Counted from the first letter of the stretch, positions 1 through 9,411 are shown. The stretch: 64,000 nt of DNA from Trueperella pyogenes (GCF_900460345.1 NZ_UHHW01000002.1:1984001-2048000); one strand, 5' to 3'. Translations and numbers: made by a program. Notes: generated from the sequence alone by a model not told the origin.

Positions 1-1060
1 CCACCGCAAGGAACAACGTGGATTTGAACAGCGCGTGGGCGACCAGCATCCCCAAACCGGCCAGCAACATCGCCTGACTGCCGTAGCCCACCATGAGCAA
101 AATAAGGCCCAGCTGGGAGACAGTGCCAAACGCAAGTACCAGCTTGAGGTCGTACTGCTTCAAGGCGCGATATCCGCCCACAAGAAGAGTGCCCATTCCA
201 CCGATGAGGATCATGTACCGCCACGCGGCCACATCCGAAAAACCCGGAGCGAGTCGCGCTACCAAGTACACGCCCGCCTTCACCATCGCGGCGGCATGGA
301 GATACGCCGACGTCGGCGTCGGCGCCGCCATCGCAGCCGGGAGCCAAAAATGGAAAGGAATAATCGCTGACTTCGCCATCGCGCCGATCAACACCAGCAC
401 AACGGCCGTGACGATCACGGCGCGCGCAGTGGAATTCGCGGAGATCGTCTCCACGCCAAGCCTGCCCTCTTGAACAGCCACAACAAGTTCAGAGATGACA
501 TAAGATCCGCCAGGAATGTTGCCGAGAGTGATCAAACCAGCGAGCATGGCCAGACCGCCCGCCGTCGTGACCATAAACGCCTGCATGGCCGCCCGGCGCG
601 AGGAACGCTTCTCATAACTAAAACCGATCAACAGGAAGGAGAAAACCGAGGTCAACTCCCAGAACAGGTATAGTGCCAGCGTGTTATCCGTGGTAACCAG
701 GCCCAGCATCGCCCCGGCAAATGCCACAAAAATGCCCGCGAAACGGCCCATGCCTCTAGCCGACGCAGAAAAATAGCGCGCACAGTACACCAACACCGCC
801 GTGCCCACACCAGTCACAATGAGCGACATCACCCACGACAGGTAGTCCAAACGGAACGTCAGCTCCAAACTGACCTGCGGCACCCAGGCATAACCCTCCA
901 CAGGGAAGTCCGCGCGCATTACCGCCGATACATGAGCCAACAGGTACACGAACGACGACGCCGGAATCGCCGCGAGCACAACATAGCCAAGCCGACCGAG
1001 CCGCATGATCGCAGGCGCCACAAGCGCGCCGATCGCAAAAGCGGCCAACAAAATCAGCAT
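1..1060 (-). CDS. mrpA: Na+/H+ antiporter subunit A (MrpA/MnhA), 5' part only
   Basis: Reading the minus strand from ATG at 1060 gives an open frame of about 353 residues that runs off the window start, so the C-terminus is missing. It is strongly hydrophobic with many membrane segments and carries the signature LFWELTSVFSFLLIGF (about residue 130) of MrpA and related NuoL-like proteins. MrpA is the large subunit of the multi-subunit Mrp cation/proton antiporter in the cytoplasmic membrane. A GGGGAG ribosome binding site lies just upstream of the ATG. It follows dcd on the same strand at 117 bases. The remaining mrp genes should lie beyond the window edge. The choice of MrpA over NuoL or MrpD is inferred from this motif. 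Confidence 0.85.
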   Translation of the reverse strand, partial: MLILLAAFAIGALVAPAIMRLGRLGYVVLAAIPASSFVYLLAHVSAVMRADFPVEGYAWVPQVSLELTFRLDYLSWVMSLIVTGVGTAVLVYCARYFSASARGMGRFAGIFVAFAGAMLGLVTTDNTLALYLFWELTSVFSFLLIGFSYEKRSSRRAAMQAFMVTTAGGLAMLAGLITLGNIPGGSYVISELVVAVQEGRLGVETISANSTARAVIVTAVVLVLIGAMAKSAIIPFHFWLPAAMAAPTPTSAYLHAAAMVKAGVYLVARLAPGFSDVAAWRYMILIGGMGTLLVGGYRALKQYDLKLVLAFGTVSQLGLILLMVGYGSQAMLLAGLGMLVAHALFKSTLFLAV

Positions 1061-1177
1061 GTTTCTCCCCACGACGCGCAGTCGTTCAAGCGCGCACGTC
1101 ACCTACCATTTTAGAGACAGACAGGCCAATTGTCGCCCGCAGTCGCTCAGCGTGTAGGAGGAAAACAGGCCGCTATC

Positions 1178-1771
1178 TCACTCAAAGTGGTGATCGGCAA
1201 CATCAATCCGATGGAAATTCAGATCCGAGCGCGACGCCGTCGGACCACGCTGCCCCTGGTAGCGCGAGCCATGCGCGCCCTGACCGTAAGGAGCCTGCGC
1301 CGCCGAGGAGAGCTGGAAGAAACAGAACTGGCCCACCTTCATCCCCGGCAACAGCATGATCGGCATGGTAGCGGTGTTAGATAGCTCAAGCGTGACGTGC
1401 CCGGAGAACCCCGGATCGATAAATCCCGCCGTGGAGTGCGTCAGCAAGCCAAGACGCCCCAAACTGGACTTTCCCTCGAGACGGGCCGCGACGTCGTCGC
1501 CGAGAGTGATCTGTTCGTAGGTGGAGCCGAGCACGAACTCGCCCGGATGGAGGACGAGACTGCCGTCAGCCGGCACCTCAACCAGGCGCGTGAGCTCCGG
1601 CTGCGGCTGGGAGGGGTCGATCATCGGATACTTGTGGTTGTCAAAAAGACGAAAAAAGCGATCCAGATGGATATCGACCGACGACGGCTGCACCATCTGC
1701 GGGTCCCACGGGTCGATGGAAATTTTACCATCGGCCACAAACGCACGAATGTCACGATCTGAAAGAAGCAT
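1178..1771 (-). CDS. dcd: dCTP deaminase
   Basis: This 197-residue protein is full length for Dcd. It converts dCTP to dUTP; mycobacterial homologues are bifunctional and go on to dUMP, which feeds thymidylate synthesis. The core motif at residues 100-130 ([10 protein letters not shown], then [14 protein letters not shown], then TLEL) holds the substrate-binding Ser/Arg residues and the catalytic glutamate. The C-terminal [11 protein letters not shown] closes over the nucleotide. The close match to the mycobacterial sequence makes bifunctionality likely, which is an inference. It stands alone upstream of mrpA, with tRNA-Gly divergent beside it. Confidence 0.95.
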   Translation of the reverse strand: MLLSDRDIRAFVADGKISIDPWDPQMVQPSSVDIHLDRFFRLFDNHKYPMIDPSQPQPELTRLVEVPADGSLVLHPGEFVLGSTYEQITLGDDVAARLEGKSSLGRLGLLTHSTAGFIDPGFSGHVTLELSNTATMPIMLLPGMKVGQFCFFQLSSAAQAPYGQGAHGSRYQGQRGPTASRSDLNFHRIDVADHHFE

Positions 1772-1928
1772 GCCCCAATTCTGTCACGGCATCGGGTTTG
1801 CTATGCAAGTATTTTGCCGCGCGAGTATTGGGTCGAGGCAGCGTTTTGCCACGTTAGTATGACAAATTAGGGCGTAGAGATCCCGGATTGGCACGAACGC
1901 CGTCTGCTAGTTAAGATGGTTCTACCCC

Positions 1929-1999
1929 GCGGGCGTAGTTCATCGGTAGAATGGCAGCTTCCCAAGCTGCAGAGGCGGGTTCGATTCCCGTCGCCCGCT
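1929..1999 (+). tRNA. tRNA-Gly (CCC)
   Basis: A 71-base cloverleaf with acceptor stem GCGGGCG/CGCCCGC, T-arm GGGTTCGATTCCC and anticodon loop TTCCCAA, giving anticodon CCC. No CCA is encoded. It is followed at once by a strong hairpin, and then by a phage terminase fragment, as expected near a tRNA that served as an integration site. Confidence 0.97.
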
Positions 2000-2004
2000 C
2001 CGCT

Positions 2005-2041
2005 GATGTCCCGCGACACAGTTCCTGTGTCGCGGGACATC
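2005..2041 (+). terminator. 17-bp perfect hairpin after tRNA-Gly
   Basis: GATGTCCCGCGACACAG pairs perfectly with its complement across a TTC loop. It begins five bases after the tRNA. There is no clean T run, only ataattaag. Almost the same hairpin follows tRNA-Pro at 36997-37031, so it is probably a tRNA terminator or processing element. Confidence 0.75.
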
Positions 2042-2080
2042 ATAATTAAGATTTAAAACTGACATTTTCCGTGAAATAAC

Positions 2081-2299
2081 AACAAGAAACCCAAATTTAA
2101 GACCCACTTTTCGACGCTTAGCCCCAACATTCACGTGCGCACCGATCCAGCGGGTAACATCAAACCCGACAAGCACAAATCCACCGGGAAAATCGACCGC
2201 GTCGTCGCCACCTTCATGGCCTTAGACCGCGTCATCCGATGCGGCAACGCCAAAACCGGAACCTCGGTTTATGACTCGCGCGGGCTACTGGTTTTGTAA
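2081..2299 (+). pseudogene. Phage terminase large subunit, C-terminal fragment
   Basis: The plus frame ending at TAA 2297-2299 reads RTDPAGNIKPDKHKSTGKID, then VVATFMALDRVIRCGN, and ends SVYDSRGLLVL. This is the C-terminal nuclease-domain end of HK97-type phage terminase large subunits, usually KPDKxKSTxKIDGVVALIMALDR. Nothing upstream supplies the ATPase domain or a start, so this is a roughly 70-residue remnant of a lost prophage. Its 3' end overlaps the 3' end of the opposing HXXEE gene. Confidence 0.75.
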
Positions 2300-2754
2300 A
2301 CCTTGCTGGCGATGAGGTGCATGAGAGCGAGGTTCGCGATCATGGCGGTAGTCATGATGAGGCAAGCAGTGAGTAGATCGGCCTTCCCGTCTGTTGGCAT
2401 CCACAGAATGAGGCCTATTGCTAACGGCAGTTGAATTGGTGCGCTCCACAGTGGCAATAGGAATCCTTTTGCCCATGTCACAACGAGCTGTCCGCAGTGA
2501 AGCGCTAAATGGATGGTGTAAGCGGTTGTTGCTGCTTTGAGCCATACCGAGTCGAGGAACAATCCGACCACAACGATGCAGATCAGTTCTTCTACCGCGA
2601 TCAAGGTGAAGTGTTGTCGGTTCATCGTGATGCGTCTAACCGGGGCAGGTAGTCGGGAACGGTTAGCTGCGAACCACGGCACCAAGACGACATACTCCTC
2701 GATTTCGTGCCACACGAACAGGCAGACAAATGCAGCTAGTAACACCACTATCAT
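2269..2754 (-). CDS. HXXEE domain membrane protein
   Basis: The 161-residue protein has about four predicted membrane segments and carries HEIEE at residues 16-20, the H-x-x-E-E signature that names the family. The conserved His and Glu residues suggest a metal site in the membrane, but the function of the family is not known. An AGGTGG ribosome binding site precedes the ATG at 2754. The terminal repeat of a decayed IS3 element lies 21 bases upstream, so the native promoter may have been displaced. The C-terminus overlaps the terminase remnant on the other strand. Confidence 0.75.
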   Translation of the reverse strand: MIVVLLAAFVCLFVWHEIEEYVVLVPWFAANRSRLPAPVRRITMNRQHFTLIAVEELICIVVVGLFLDSVWLKAATTAYTIHLALHCGQLVVTWAKGFLLPLWSAPIQLPLAIGLILWMPTDGKADLLTACLIMTTAMIANLALMHLIASKVYKTSSPRES

Positions 2755-2796
2755 CCACCTCCATGCACGCTCACTGAAGTGTCCCAGGTGTTGTTC

Positions 2797-3695
<899 letters not shown>

Positions 3696-3716
3696 GATAC
3701 CTATCGATGAACGTAA

Positions 3717-4028
3717 TCATTTTCGACGTTGTGGGTCGAGTTGGGATGCGAAAAAAGCCGATGCTGCTTTCAACAACTCGTTCGTGTCGCCAAGCTCTTG
3801 ATTTTCGCGCCGTAGCCTGGCATTTTCTGCTTCCAAGTCCTCGGGCAGGTGTTGAGGAACGTGTCCTTCACGTCGAGCTTTCTGGATCCATTGGCAGGCT
3901 GTGTGCCACGATATTCCCAACTTCGGCGCAACAACCTGACAAGCGGCCTGCATAGAAAGCCCCTCAGCGAGGATCCGATCCTCCACCAAGCCAACTACCC
4001 GATCCTTCGCACCCTGACCAAACTTCAT
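3717..4028 (-). CDS. IS3-family transposase OrfA
   Basis: From the likely start MKFGQGAKDRVV this is a 103-residue OrfA. It has an N-terminal helix-turn-helix (about residues 20-50, ACQVVAPKLGISWHTACQWI) and a C-terminal leucine-zipper coiled coil (LEAENARLRRENQEL) of the kind that dimerises OrfA and joins it to OrfB by programmed frameshifting. A longer frame extends upstream to 4127 but passes through the inverted repeat, so the shorter start is preferred. With OrfB destroyed it is a relic, although this frame is intact. Confidence 0.75.
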   Translation of the reverse strand: MKFGQGAKDRVVGLVEDRILAEGLSMQAACQVVAPKLGISWHTACQWIQKARREGHVPQHLPEDLEAENARLRRENQELGDTNELLKAASAFFASQLDPQRRK

Positions 4029-4129
4029 GCAGCTAACCAGATTTCCCCATCCATCCAAACGGAACAAAACCTGGGACAGTTCACGTACTAAGCACGTCAA
4101 TCGCCATAAGAGGAGGCACAGCTTCACCG

Positions 4130-4837
4130 CTACTTCCTTGTTGTAATCGCAGGATCCACTTTGGAAAGAAAAGTATGTTCGACCCCATCAAGGATCACGG
4201 AAAGCACGAGGTCGTAGTATTTCCTGGACATCTCCTCTTCCTTTTCCGGGTGCGACAGAGGCTCCAGATAAGAACTCACTATGTTGGCCAGACCCACTGA
4301 TTGCGCCTTCAGCGGCTCAAATCTGTCCAACATCTGGTGCAGGTCGTGGCGAGGCTGCGTTTGGTTTAATGCCCGAAGATTGCGCGCACCGATCGTGTGG
4401 ATCAACGAGTTCGCGATAATCGTGTATACGACAGCCGCGTTATCACCAAAACCAGCTTCTTGTAGCTTGACCCATGCCCCATCTAGCATCGGCAAAAACT
4501 GTTTAGTGAATTTACCGCGCGCAAATCTATCGGTAATACCAGGATAGGCCAACAACGTGGGGCGGAAGCTATGAGCCATGCATCGAAACCAATCTTTCCA
4601 GTCAAGATCCGGGTCAGGAACTTCAATTCCCTCGCACACCCGATCTACGACCGCATCACAAATAGCTTCCTTGTTTGAAAAATAATGGTAGATCACCGAG
4701 GGGACCACCTCGAGTTCGCGGGCGATATCACGCACCGACCATCCTTCAACGCCGCTCAAGGAGCTCAATTCCACGGCTTTTTCCACGACCAGATCGCGCG
4801 ATAGCCCAGCCCTTCGCCCCGTAGACACAGCTTCCAT
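4130..4837 (-). CDS. TetR-family transcriptional repressor
   Basis: A 235-residue protein with a TetR helix-turn-helix near residues 35-65 (VRDIARELEVVPSVIYHYFSNKEAI) and a long helical C-terminal ligand domain. It is transcribed divergently from an MFS exporter 92 bases away, the classic arrangement in which the repressor controls itself and the pump and is released by a pump substrate. The shared intergenic region holds an inverted repeat suited as operator. The ligand is unknown. Confidence 0.9.
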   Translation of the reverse strand: MEAVSTGRRAGLSRDLVVEKAVELSSLSGVEGWSVRDIARELEVVPSVIYHYFSNKEAICDAVVDRVCEGIEVPDPDLDWKDWFRCMAHSFRPTLLAYPGITDRFARGKFTKQFLPMLDGAWVKLQEAGFGDNAAVVYTIIANSLIHTIGARNLRALNQTQPRHDLHQMLDRFEPLKAQSVGLANIVSSYLEPLSHPEKEEEMSRKYYDLVLSVILDGVEHTFLSKVDPAITTRK

Positions 4838-4870
4838 TAGGCATCCCTCACTTTAGTCCTTATCCACCCG

Positions 4871-4913
4871 TAGAACACTATTCTACAATTACCTCGAGTG
4901 AAACAGTGTTCTA
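4871..4913. promoter_or_regulatory. Candidate TetR operator between repressor and MFS gene
   Basis: TAGAACACT at 4871-4879 and its exact complement AGTGTTCTA at 4905-4913 form an inverted repeat inside the divergent promoter region. The left arm is also part of a short palindrome, TAGAACACTATTCTA. Position and symmetry suggest one or two repressor dimers; this is inferred. Confidence 0.55.
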
Positions 4914-4929
4914 GTAGAGGAGTGTAACC

Positions 4930-6156
4930 ATGCCTGATCCGCACAGCGATAAGCCAGCCCAGAGCCCGATTGATCCAGGATCCCAAGCAAACCTGGTGGT
5001 AGGAATCGTGTTTCTTGCCTACATGGGTCAAATGATCCTCAACCCGATCATTGCACCCTTGTCACGGCAAATGGGTCTCCAAGAATGGCACATCGGCGCT
5101 ACTATCTCTTTAGCCGCGATCGTATTAGCGAGCTTGAGTGCTTATTGGGGGCGCGCCTCCCAGCGCCTAGGAGCTAAACGCGTGCTCACTACCGGATTAG
5201 CAGTTGCGATCATTGCACTCAGCGCGTTCGGCGTCGTCTCCTACCTTGGGATGAATCAAGGGCTCAGCGGCATAGGTCTGGTCTTCGGCGTCGTCATTAC
5301 GCGCGGACTACTGTACGGGGCCGGAATTTCGGCGATTGCCCCCACCGCGCAAGCCCACCTCGTCACGCATACCACCAGCGAGAACGGGCGGGTGAAAGCG
5401 CTCGGAATGATCGGAGCAGCCCAAGGCATGTCCTCCATCGTCGGCGGCGTAGCAGGCGGAGCGTTGGCTGCCGCAGGCGGCCTGATCTTACCCTTGGCCG
5501 TCATGCCCGTCGTGATGGCACTCGGGCTGATCGTTCTCTTGGTGAGTTTTAAACCTCAGGGCCAAGGTCTAATCGTCGAAAAGCCTAAGCGAATTCGCTT
5601 CACCGACCCACGTGTATTGCCCTGGTTGGTCAGCGGCTTGGTCATGTTTCTCGTGTTTTCCTCGCTCGCCACGATTTTCGGATTCACAGTCCAGGATCGC
5701 TTCGCCCTTTCTGCCACCACGACCGCTGGTATCTCCGCGATATACCTGACAGTCATGGGCATCACCATGATCATTGCCCAAGCCATGATTGCCCCCAAGA
5801 CCGGCTGGAGTGCAGCAAAACTCTTACGTACCGGCCTCATCATTACCCTGGTCGCAACCGTACTCATCTGGCCCACACCTTCACACGCCCTCTTGACCGT
5901 CGGATGTATTCTGCTGGGCTTAGGCATGGGATTGGCCATGCCCGGATACAACACCGGCCCCACTTTAAAGATGACCACCGACGAACAAGGGGCAGTCGCC
6001 GGCGTCATCAATGCCAACAATGGGCTGGCCTACGCCGTCGCTCCGCTGGCCTCTACAGCCCTGTACGGCTGGAGCCCCGTCGCACCCTTCGTCATCTCCA
6101 TCGCCTTGCTCGCAGTAGCCGTCGTATATACCCACATAACACCTTCCCTGCGCTAG
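4930..6156 (+). CDS. MFS transporter, probable drug exporter
   Basis: A 408-residue, strongly hydrophobic protein with about 12 membrane segments and two duplicated halves typical of the major facilitator superfamily. The segment after helix 2 (SAYWGRASQRLGAKRVLTTG) matches the cytoplasmic loop 2-3 motif of the family. An AGAGGAGTG ribosome binding site precedes ATG 4930. It is divergent from the TetR repressor that probably controls it. The substrate cannot be told from sequence; the pairing suggests export of a toxic compound. Confidence 0.88.
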   Translation: MPDPHSDKPAQSPIDPGSQANLVVGIVFLAYMGQMILNPIIAPLSRQMGLQEWHIGATISLAAIVLASLSAYWGRASQRLGAKRVLTTGLAVAIIALSAFGVVSYLGMNQGLSGIGLVFGVVITRGLLYGAGISAIAPTAQAHLVTHTTSENGRVKALGMIGAAQGMSSIVGGVAGGALAAAGGLILPLAVMPVVMALGLIVLLVSFKPQGQGLIVEKPKRIRFTDPRVLPWLVSGLVMFLVFSSLATIFGFTVQDRFALSATTTAGISAIYLTVMGITMIIAQAMIAPKTGWSAAKLLRTGLIITLVATVLIWPTPSHALLTVGCILLGLGMGLAMPGYNTGPTLKMTTDEQGAVAGVINANNGLAYAVAPLASTALYGWSPVAPFVISIALLAVAVVYTHITPSLR

Positions 6157-6257
6157 AACCAGGATGCACGACGCCGACCACTGCATCACCCAACTCGTTT
6201 CCGAGGTAATCGCTGACCCAGCGACGCATAAGGCCTTGTCGCATATAGAATAGAGAC

Positions 6258-6809
6258 ATGCCAAGGCCGACAACGAAGAACGAGCTACTGACCGCAGCGA
6301 ATCTCTCCTTCGAGAAACTCACAAAGCTGTGGGACGGGTTCACCGCCGAACAAGCTCATCGCCCCTTTCCTGCAGCGCTGTTGACGAGTGGCACCCAAGC
6401 GCATTGGCAGCGCGACAGGCGCCTGCGCGACGTCGTAATCCACCTGCATGAATGGCACAACCTCCTTGTAACGTGGGTCAACGCCAACCAGACTGGTACC
6501 CCCACAAGCTTTTTCCCTGAGCCATACACGTGGCGCAACTACGCCGCGCTCAACGAACAGTTCGTGTGCCAACATCAAGACACAACCTACGAAACAGCCC
6601 GTAGCCTCTTGGCAACGTCGCATTGCCGCGTGCTCGAGATGATCGAAAGCTTCAGTAACGATGAGCTTTTCACCAAGAAATATTTCACCTGGACAGGCAC
6701 GACCAGCTTAGGTTCATACTTCGTGTCAGCGACCAGCTCCCACTACGAATGGGCAGCCAAGAAGACTCGAGCTTACGCGAAAATCCTTGCACGCGAAGAT
6801 GAACTGTAG
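6258..6809 (+). CDS. ClbS/DfsB (DUF1706) family protein
   Basis: The 183-residue protein starts TTKNELLTAANLSFEKL and has HLHEWHNLLVTWVNA and FPEPYTWRNYAALNEQF, matching the DUF1706 four-helix-bundle family (DinB-like fold). Family members include ClbS, the self-resistance hydrolase that opens the colibactin cyclopropane. Most members outside colibactin clusters have no known substrate. No polyketide or peptide synthase is nearby, so resistance to a genotoxin or a general protective role is only inference. It lies 101 bases after the MFS exporter on the same strand. Confidence 0.8.
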   Translation: MPRPTTKNELLTAANLSFEKLTKLWDGFTAEQAHRPFPAALLTSGTQAHWQRDRRLRDVVIHLHEWHNLLVTWVNANQTGTPTSFFPEPYTWRNYAALNEQFVCQHQDTTYETARSLLATSHCRVLEMIESFSNDELFTKKYFTWTGTTSLGSYFVSATSSHYEWAAKKTRAYAKILAREDEL

Positions 6810-7028
6810 CGGCCCGCGTAAACTACCTCCTACAGGCGCGCGTCGTCAGTTCGTGAGATATCCACGCAGAAATGATGGCCCGGAGCCCATTATGAGTGCT
6901 TGTTTGAAGTGTGCACTGAGAAAACCTCATACAACATCAGCAATACCCATCGATATAAAAAGTTTGCACTATGTGTAGCGAGGTCTTCTGTAAAATCGAA
7001 ACCGTAGCAAAAATTGGCATGGTTTAAG
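6810..7028. other. Non-coding stretch after the ClbS-like gene
   Basis: I find no gene, RNA or convincing hairpin here. Composition is more AT-rich from about 6890. It leads into transposase debris. Confidence 0.5.
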
Positions 7029-7150
7029 GCGTTCGCCTACGCCGTCCTCGTCACCGACACCTATAGCCACAAGATTGTAGGATGAGTCTCGCCAGATTCG
7101 ATACACGCCGAAGCTTTACCACCGCAAACCTCAACCAAGCGATTGCATCA
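7029..7150 (+). pseudogene. Transposase fragment, IS3-type integrase core
   Basis: The plus frame reads FAYAVLVTDTYSHKIVG, then a TGA where IS3 OrfB proteins have Trp, then VSPDSIHAEALP. This is a fragment around the second Asp of the DDE core (usually FAYVAFVTDVYSRKIVGW). Both ends are missing. It lies in the opposite direction to the next remnant. Confidence 0.6.
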
Positions 7151-7186
7151 GCGAGGGGATGTCACGGCTGGTGCACTAGGTCGGGC

Positions 7187-7600
7187 TAGTTTTTATGACC
7201 GTGCGGTTTGAGTGCCTTCCTGGGTTTGGTGCCATTAGTTGGCGTACTCAGTCGGCGGGATAAACCCTAGGCTCGAATGAGGGTATTATAGCGCTCCGAC
7301 CACAGTCGCAGGCAGCGCGACGCATGGGCAGGGTCTCGAACATCTCGTCTTCTAGCAGCTTGTCACGTAGCCGGTTGTGGAAGGAGTCCACAAACCCGTT
7401 ATGCCAGGGCATTCCCGGTGGGATGAACGCTTCGACGGTGTCTTGTTTGGCTGCCCATTGGGTCAGCTCATGGCTGATGAACTCCAGTCCGTTATCCATA
7501 CGCAACGCCCGAGGCCCTCATCGACCGGGCTTTACCGAGCTTGGCCACAATCTGCTCAGGGGTGTGCTTCGAAAACTTCTGGATGATTACTAGTCTTCCT
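7187..7600 (-). pseudogene. IS3-type element with internal deletion
   Basis: On the minus strand an OrfA N-terminus (KHTPEQIVAKLGKARSMRASG) runs directly into the OrfB C-terminal part (RMDNGLEFISHELTQWAAK, IPPGMPWHNGFVDSFHNRLRD). The end is frameshifted (IPPTEYAN, stop, WHQTQEALKPHGHKN). The middle of the transposase is deleted, leaving a fused relic of about 400 bases. It is not the same element as the one at 2775-4083. Confidence 0.7.
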
Positions 7601-7740
7601 GCCCAACACGGGCTGTCACGGAAGACACGATCAAATCGCATGGTCTATTTAATCCAGCCCAGATTACCCGTGCACATTTTTTGTGCGAATGACTGTCGTA
7701 ATGGCTGTCAAACCCCGATTTTTGACCCTCAGACATGAAG

Positions 7741-7776
7741 AACCCCGTCACCGTTTTTCGTTGCGGTGACGGGGTT
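7741..7776 (+). terminator. Rho-independent terminator
   Basis: AACCCCGTCACCG and its complement make a 13-bp stem with a 10-base loop, followed by ttcctt. It faces plus, with no intact gene directly upstream, so it is probably left from deleted DNA or from the IS relics. Confidence 0.75.
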
Positions 7777-8049
7777 TTCCTTCTGGAGACTGAGACGTCG
7801 AAAATGATAAGAAGGTCAGACGGTTCAGAACCGCCCCTGACTAGCGGTTCTGCTGGTTTCCTGTGTGATTAGAGCTGAGCTAGTCGCCCTCAGTATGGCG
7901 GTTTCTGTGCTGAACTCGTGGCTATTTTATGCTGAGACTGGTCGAGGGGAGGGAGTTTTGGCCTTCCGTTGGCGGGTATCGCCAGAGGGGTGCTCTCGAT
8001 ACGCTCGGGGAAATGGGCTAATACTTTATGGTCGAAGAGATGAATTTTG
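7777..8049. other. Non-coding stretch before the iterons
   Basis: No credible gene; the short open frames on both strands overlap each other and lack family features. Confidence 0.5.
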
Positions 8050-8141
8050 TTGCAAAGCTTCAACACAATATGTTGCAAGAGTTCAAGCAACAGTATTGCA
8101 AGAGTTAAATTGAAATAATTGCAAGAGTGCAAAAAGGCTAG
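8050..8141 (+). repeat. Four 23-bp iterons upstream of the ATPase gene
   Basis: TTGCAAGAGTT-like motifs begin at 8050, 8073, 8096 and 8119, an exact 23-bp period. The first copy is TTGCAAAGCTT and the last TTGCAAGAGTG. Units continue TCAA, TCAA, AAAT and CAAA, so the first 14 or so bases of each unit are conserved. The array ends 20 bases before the GTG start of the downstream gene, a place fitting an operator. Confidence 0.8.
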
Positions 8142-8161
8142 TCAGGGGGTAGGCTAGAGGT

Positions 8162-9409
8162 GTGACGTATATCGATAGAGCTGTTGACTATTCAGTCTCT
8201 GCAGATCTGGCAGTAATGGGGGCCGTCTTGCTGGAAGGCGTTCGTGGCTGCGGAAAAACAGAGACTGGCTTTCAGCATGCCAATTCGCAGTTTCGGGTTG
8301 ATCAAGCGCAGAACCGTCGACTTGCAGTACTTAATCCTTCTGCCGCACTCGAAGGTGCTATGCCGCGGTTAATTGACGAATGGCAGCTCGCCCCCAATTT
8401 GTGGAATGAAGTCAGGCATGAGATTGATGCCCGCAGAGAGCCGGGACAATTCATACTTTCTGGATCCGCGACGCCCGCCGATGATGTCACCAGGCATACC
8501 GGTGCGGGGCGTATTTCCAGGATTCGAATGCGGCCGATGGCCCTTGGTGAAACATACCCACAGGAGCAGCGTGTCACACTTTCACAGTTGCGTAGCATGG
8601 ATTATCTGCCTGCTCTAACTGGGCACCTTTCGTATCGGGATCTTGCAGTTGAGGCGGTGCGCGGCGGTTGGCCATTTCTGATATCGACTAAGCAACCGGG
8701 CTTCGTGCGTTATGTCCGCAATTATTTAGAGAACATTGTTCACGCTGACATCTCGCAGCTAGGAACCGAATATTCACCCATGCGGGTGCGCAGACTGCTG
8801 TCGAGCGTAGCTAGAAATATTTCCTCTGAAGCGGCAGCAACTACGCTGGCGGCCGACGTGTCTGCTGACGGTGGCAAATTGAGTGCGGCTAGCGCACGCG
8901 AATATTTAGATGCGCTCACGCGAATATTTGTTCTAGAAGAACTGCCTGCTTGGAGCGGTTCTTTACGGTCAAAGACCAGATTGCGCCAGCAACCCAAGCT
9001 GCACTTCTGCGACCCGTCTCTTGCCTGCGCTGCCCTCAGGATCACGCCTGAAGCTCTGGCGAATGACCCGGAATATTTTGGTCAAATTTTCGAGTCCATG
9101 GCTGTTCGCGATCTGCGAGTCTATGCCGACCAGATTGACGCCTCATGTTTCGGCTACCGAGATGGTGCCGGTCTAGAAGTCGATGTTTTGATCGAATTCG
9201 CTGAGGGTGGCTGGGCAGGTGTAGAAGTGAAGCTCGGTGAATCAGACGCAGTAATCAGGTCAGCTGAAAAGAATCTTTTGAGGCTAGCTAATTACCGGAT
9301 GACCACGAATCCAGAATTCTTAGTGGTAGTAACAGGCGGCAGTAGCGTCTTTACTCTGCCCAGCGGGGTTCACATTCTGCCGCTCAGTGTGCTTGGCCCA
9401 ATTCGCTAA
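8162..9409 (+). CDS. AAA-type ATPase with DUF4143 domain
   Basis: A 415-residue protein starting at GTG 8162 behind AGAGG. It has an AAA_14 ATPase domain with Walker A GVRGCGKT (about residues 27-34) and Walker B-like LIDEWQLAP. Its C-terminal DUF4143 domain resembles PD-(D/E)xK nucleases (EVDVLIEFAEGGWAGVEVKLG, near residues 340-360). These ATPases are common, often mobile, and of unknown role. It sits between transposase remnants and a beheaded serine recombinase, and its start directly follows four iterons. Codon use looks less GC-biased than in the core genes. Acquisition by transfer is inferred. Confidence 0.85.
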   Translation: MTYIDRAVDYSVSADLAVMGAVLLEGVRGCGKTETGFQHANSQFRVDQAQNRRLAVLNPSAALEGAMPRLIDEWQLAPNLWNEVRHEIDARREPGQFILSGSATPADDVTRHTGAGRISRIRMRPMALGETYPQEQRVTLSQLRSMDYLPALTGHLSYRDLAVEAVRGGWPFLISTKQPGFVRYVRNYLENIVHADISQLGTEYSPMRVRRLLSSVARNISSEAAATTLAADVSADGGKLSAASAREYLDALTRIFVLEELPAWSGSLRSKTRLRQQPKLHFCDPSLACAALRITPEALANDPEYFGQIFESMAVRDLRVYADQIDASCFGYRDGAGLEVDVLIEFAEGGWAGVEVKLGESDAVIRSAEKNLLRLANYRMTTNPEFLVVVTGGSSVFTLPSGVHILPLSVLGPIR

Positions 9410-9411
9410 CC

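Noticed and set aside
1940-2176. Minus-strand open frame over tRNA-Gly
   Set aside because: It covers the tRNA and its hairpin and has no homology.
7865-8132. Small genes ahead of the ATPase on either strand
   Set aside because: The two open frames overlap each other, include the iterons and show no protein family features.
8050-8141. CRISPR array or plasmid origin
   Set aside because: The 23-bp units have no constant repeat with unique spacers, no cas genes are near, and no replication initiator gene is present; operator-like iterons are the simpler reading.
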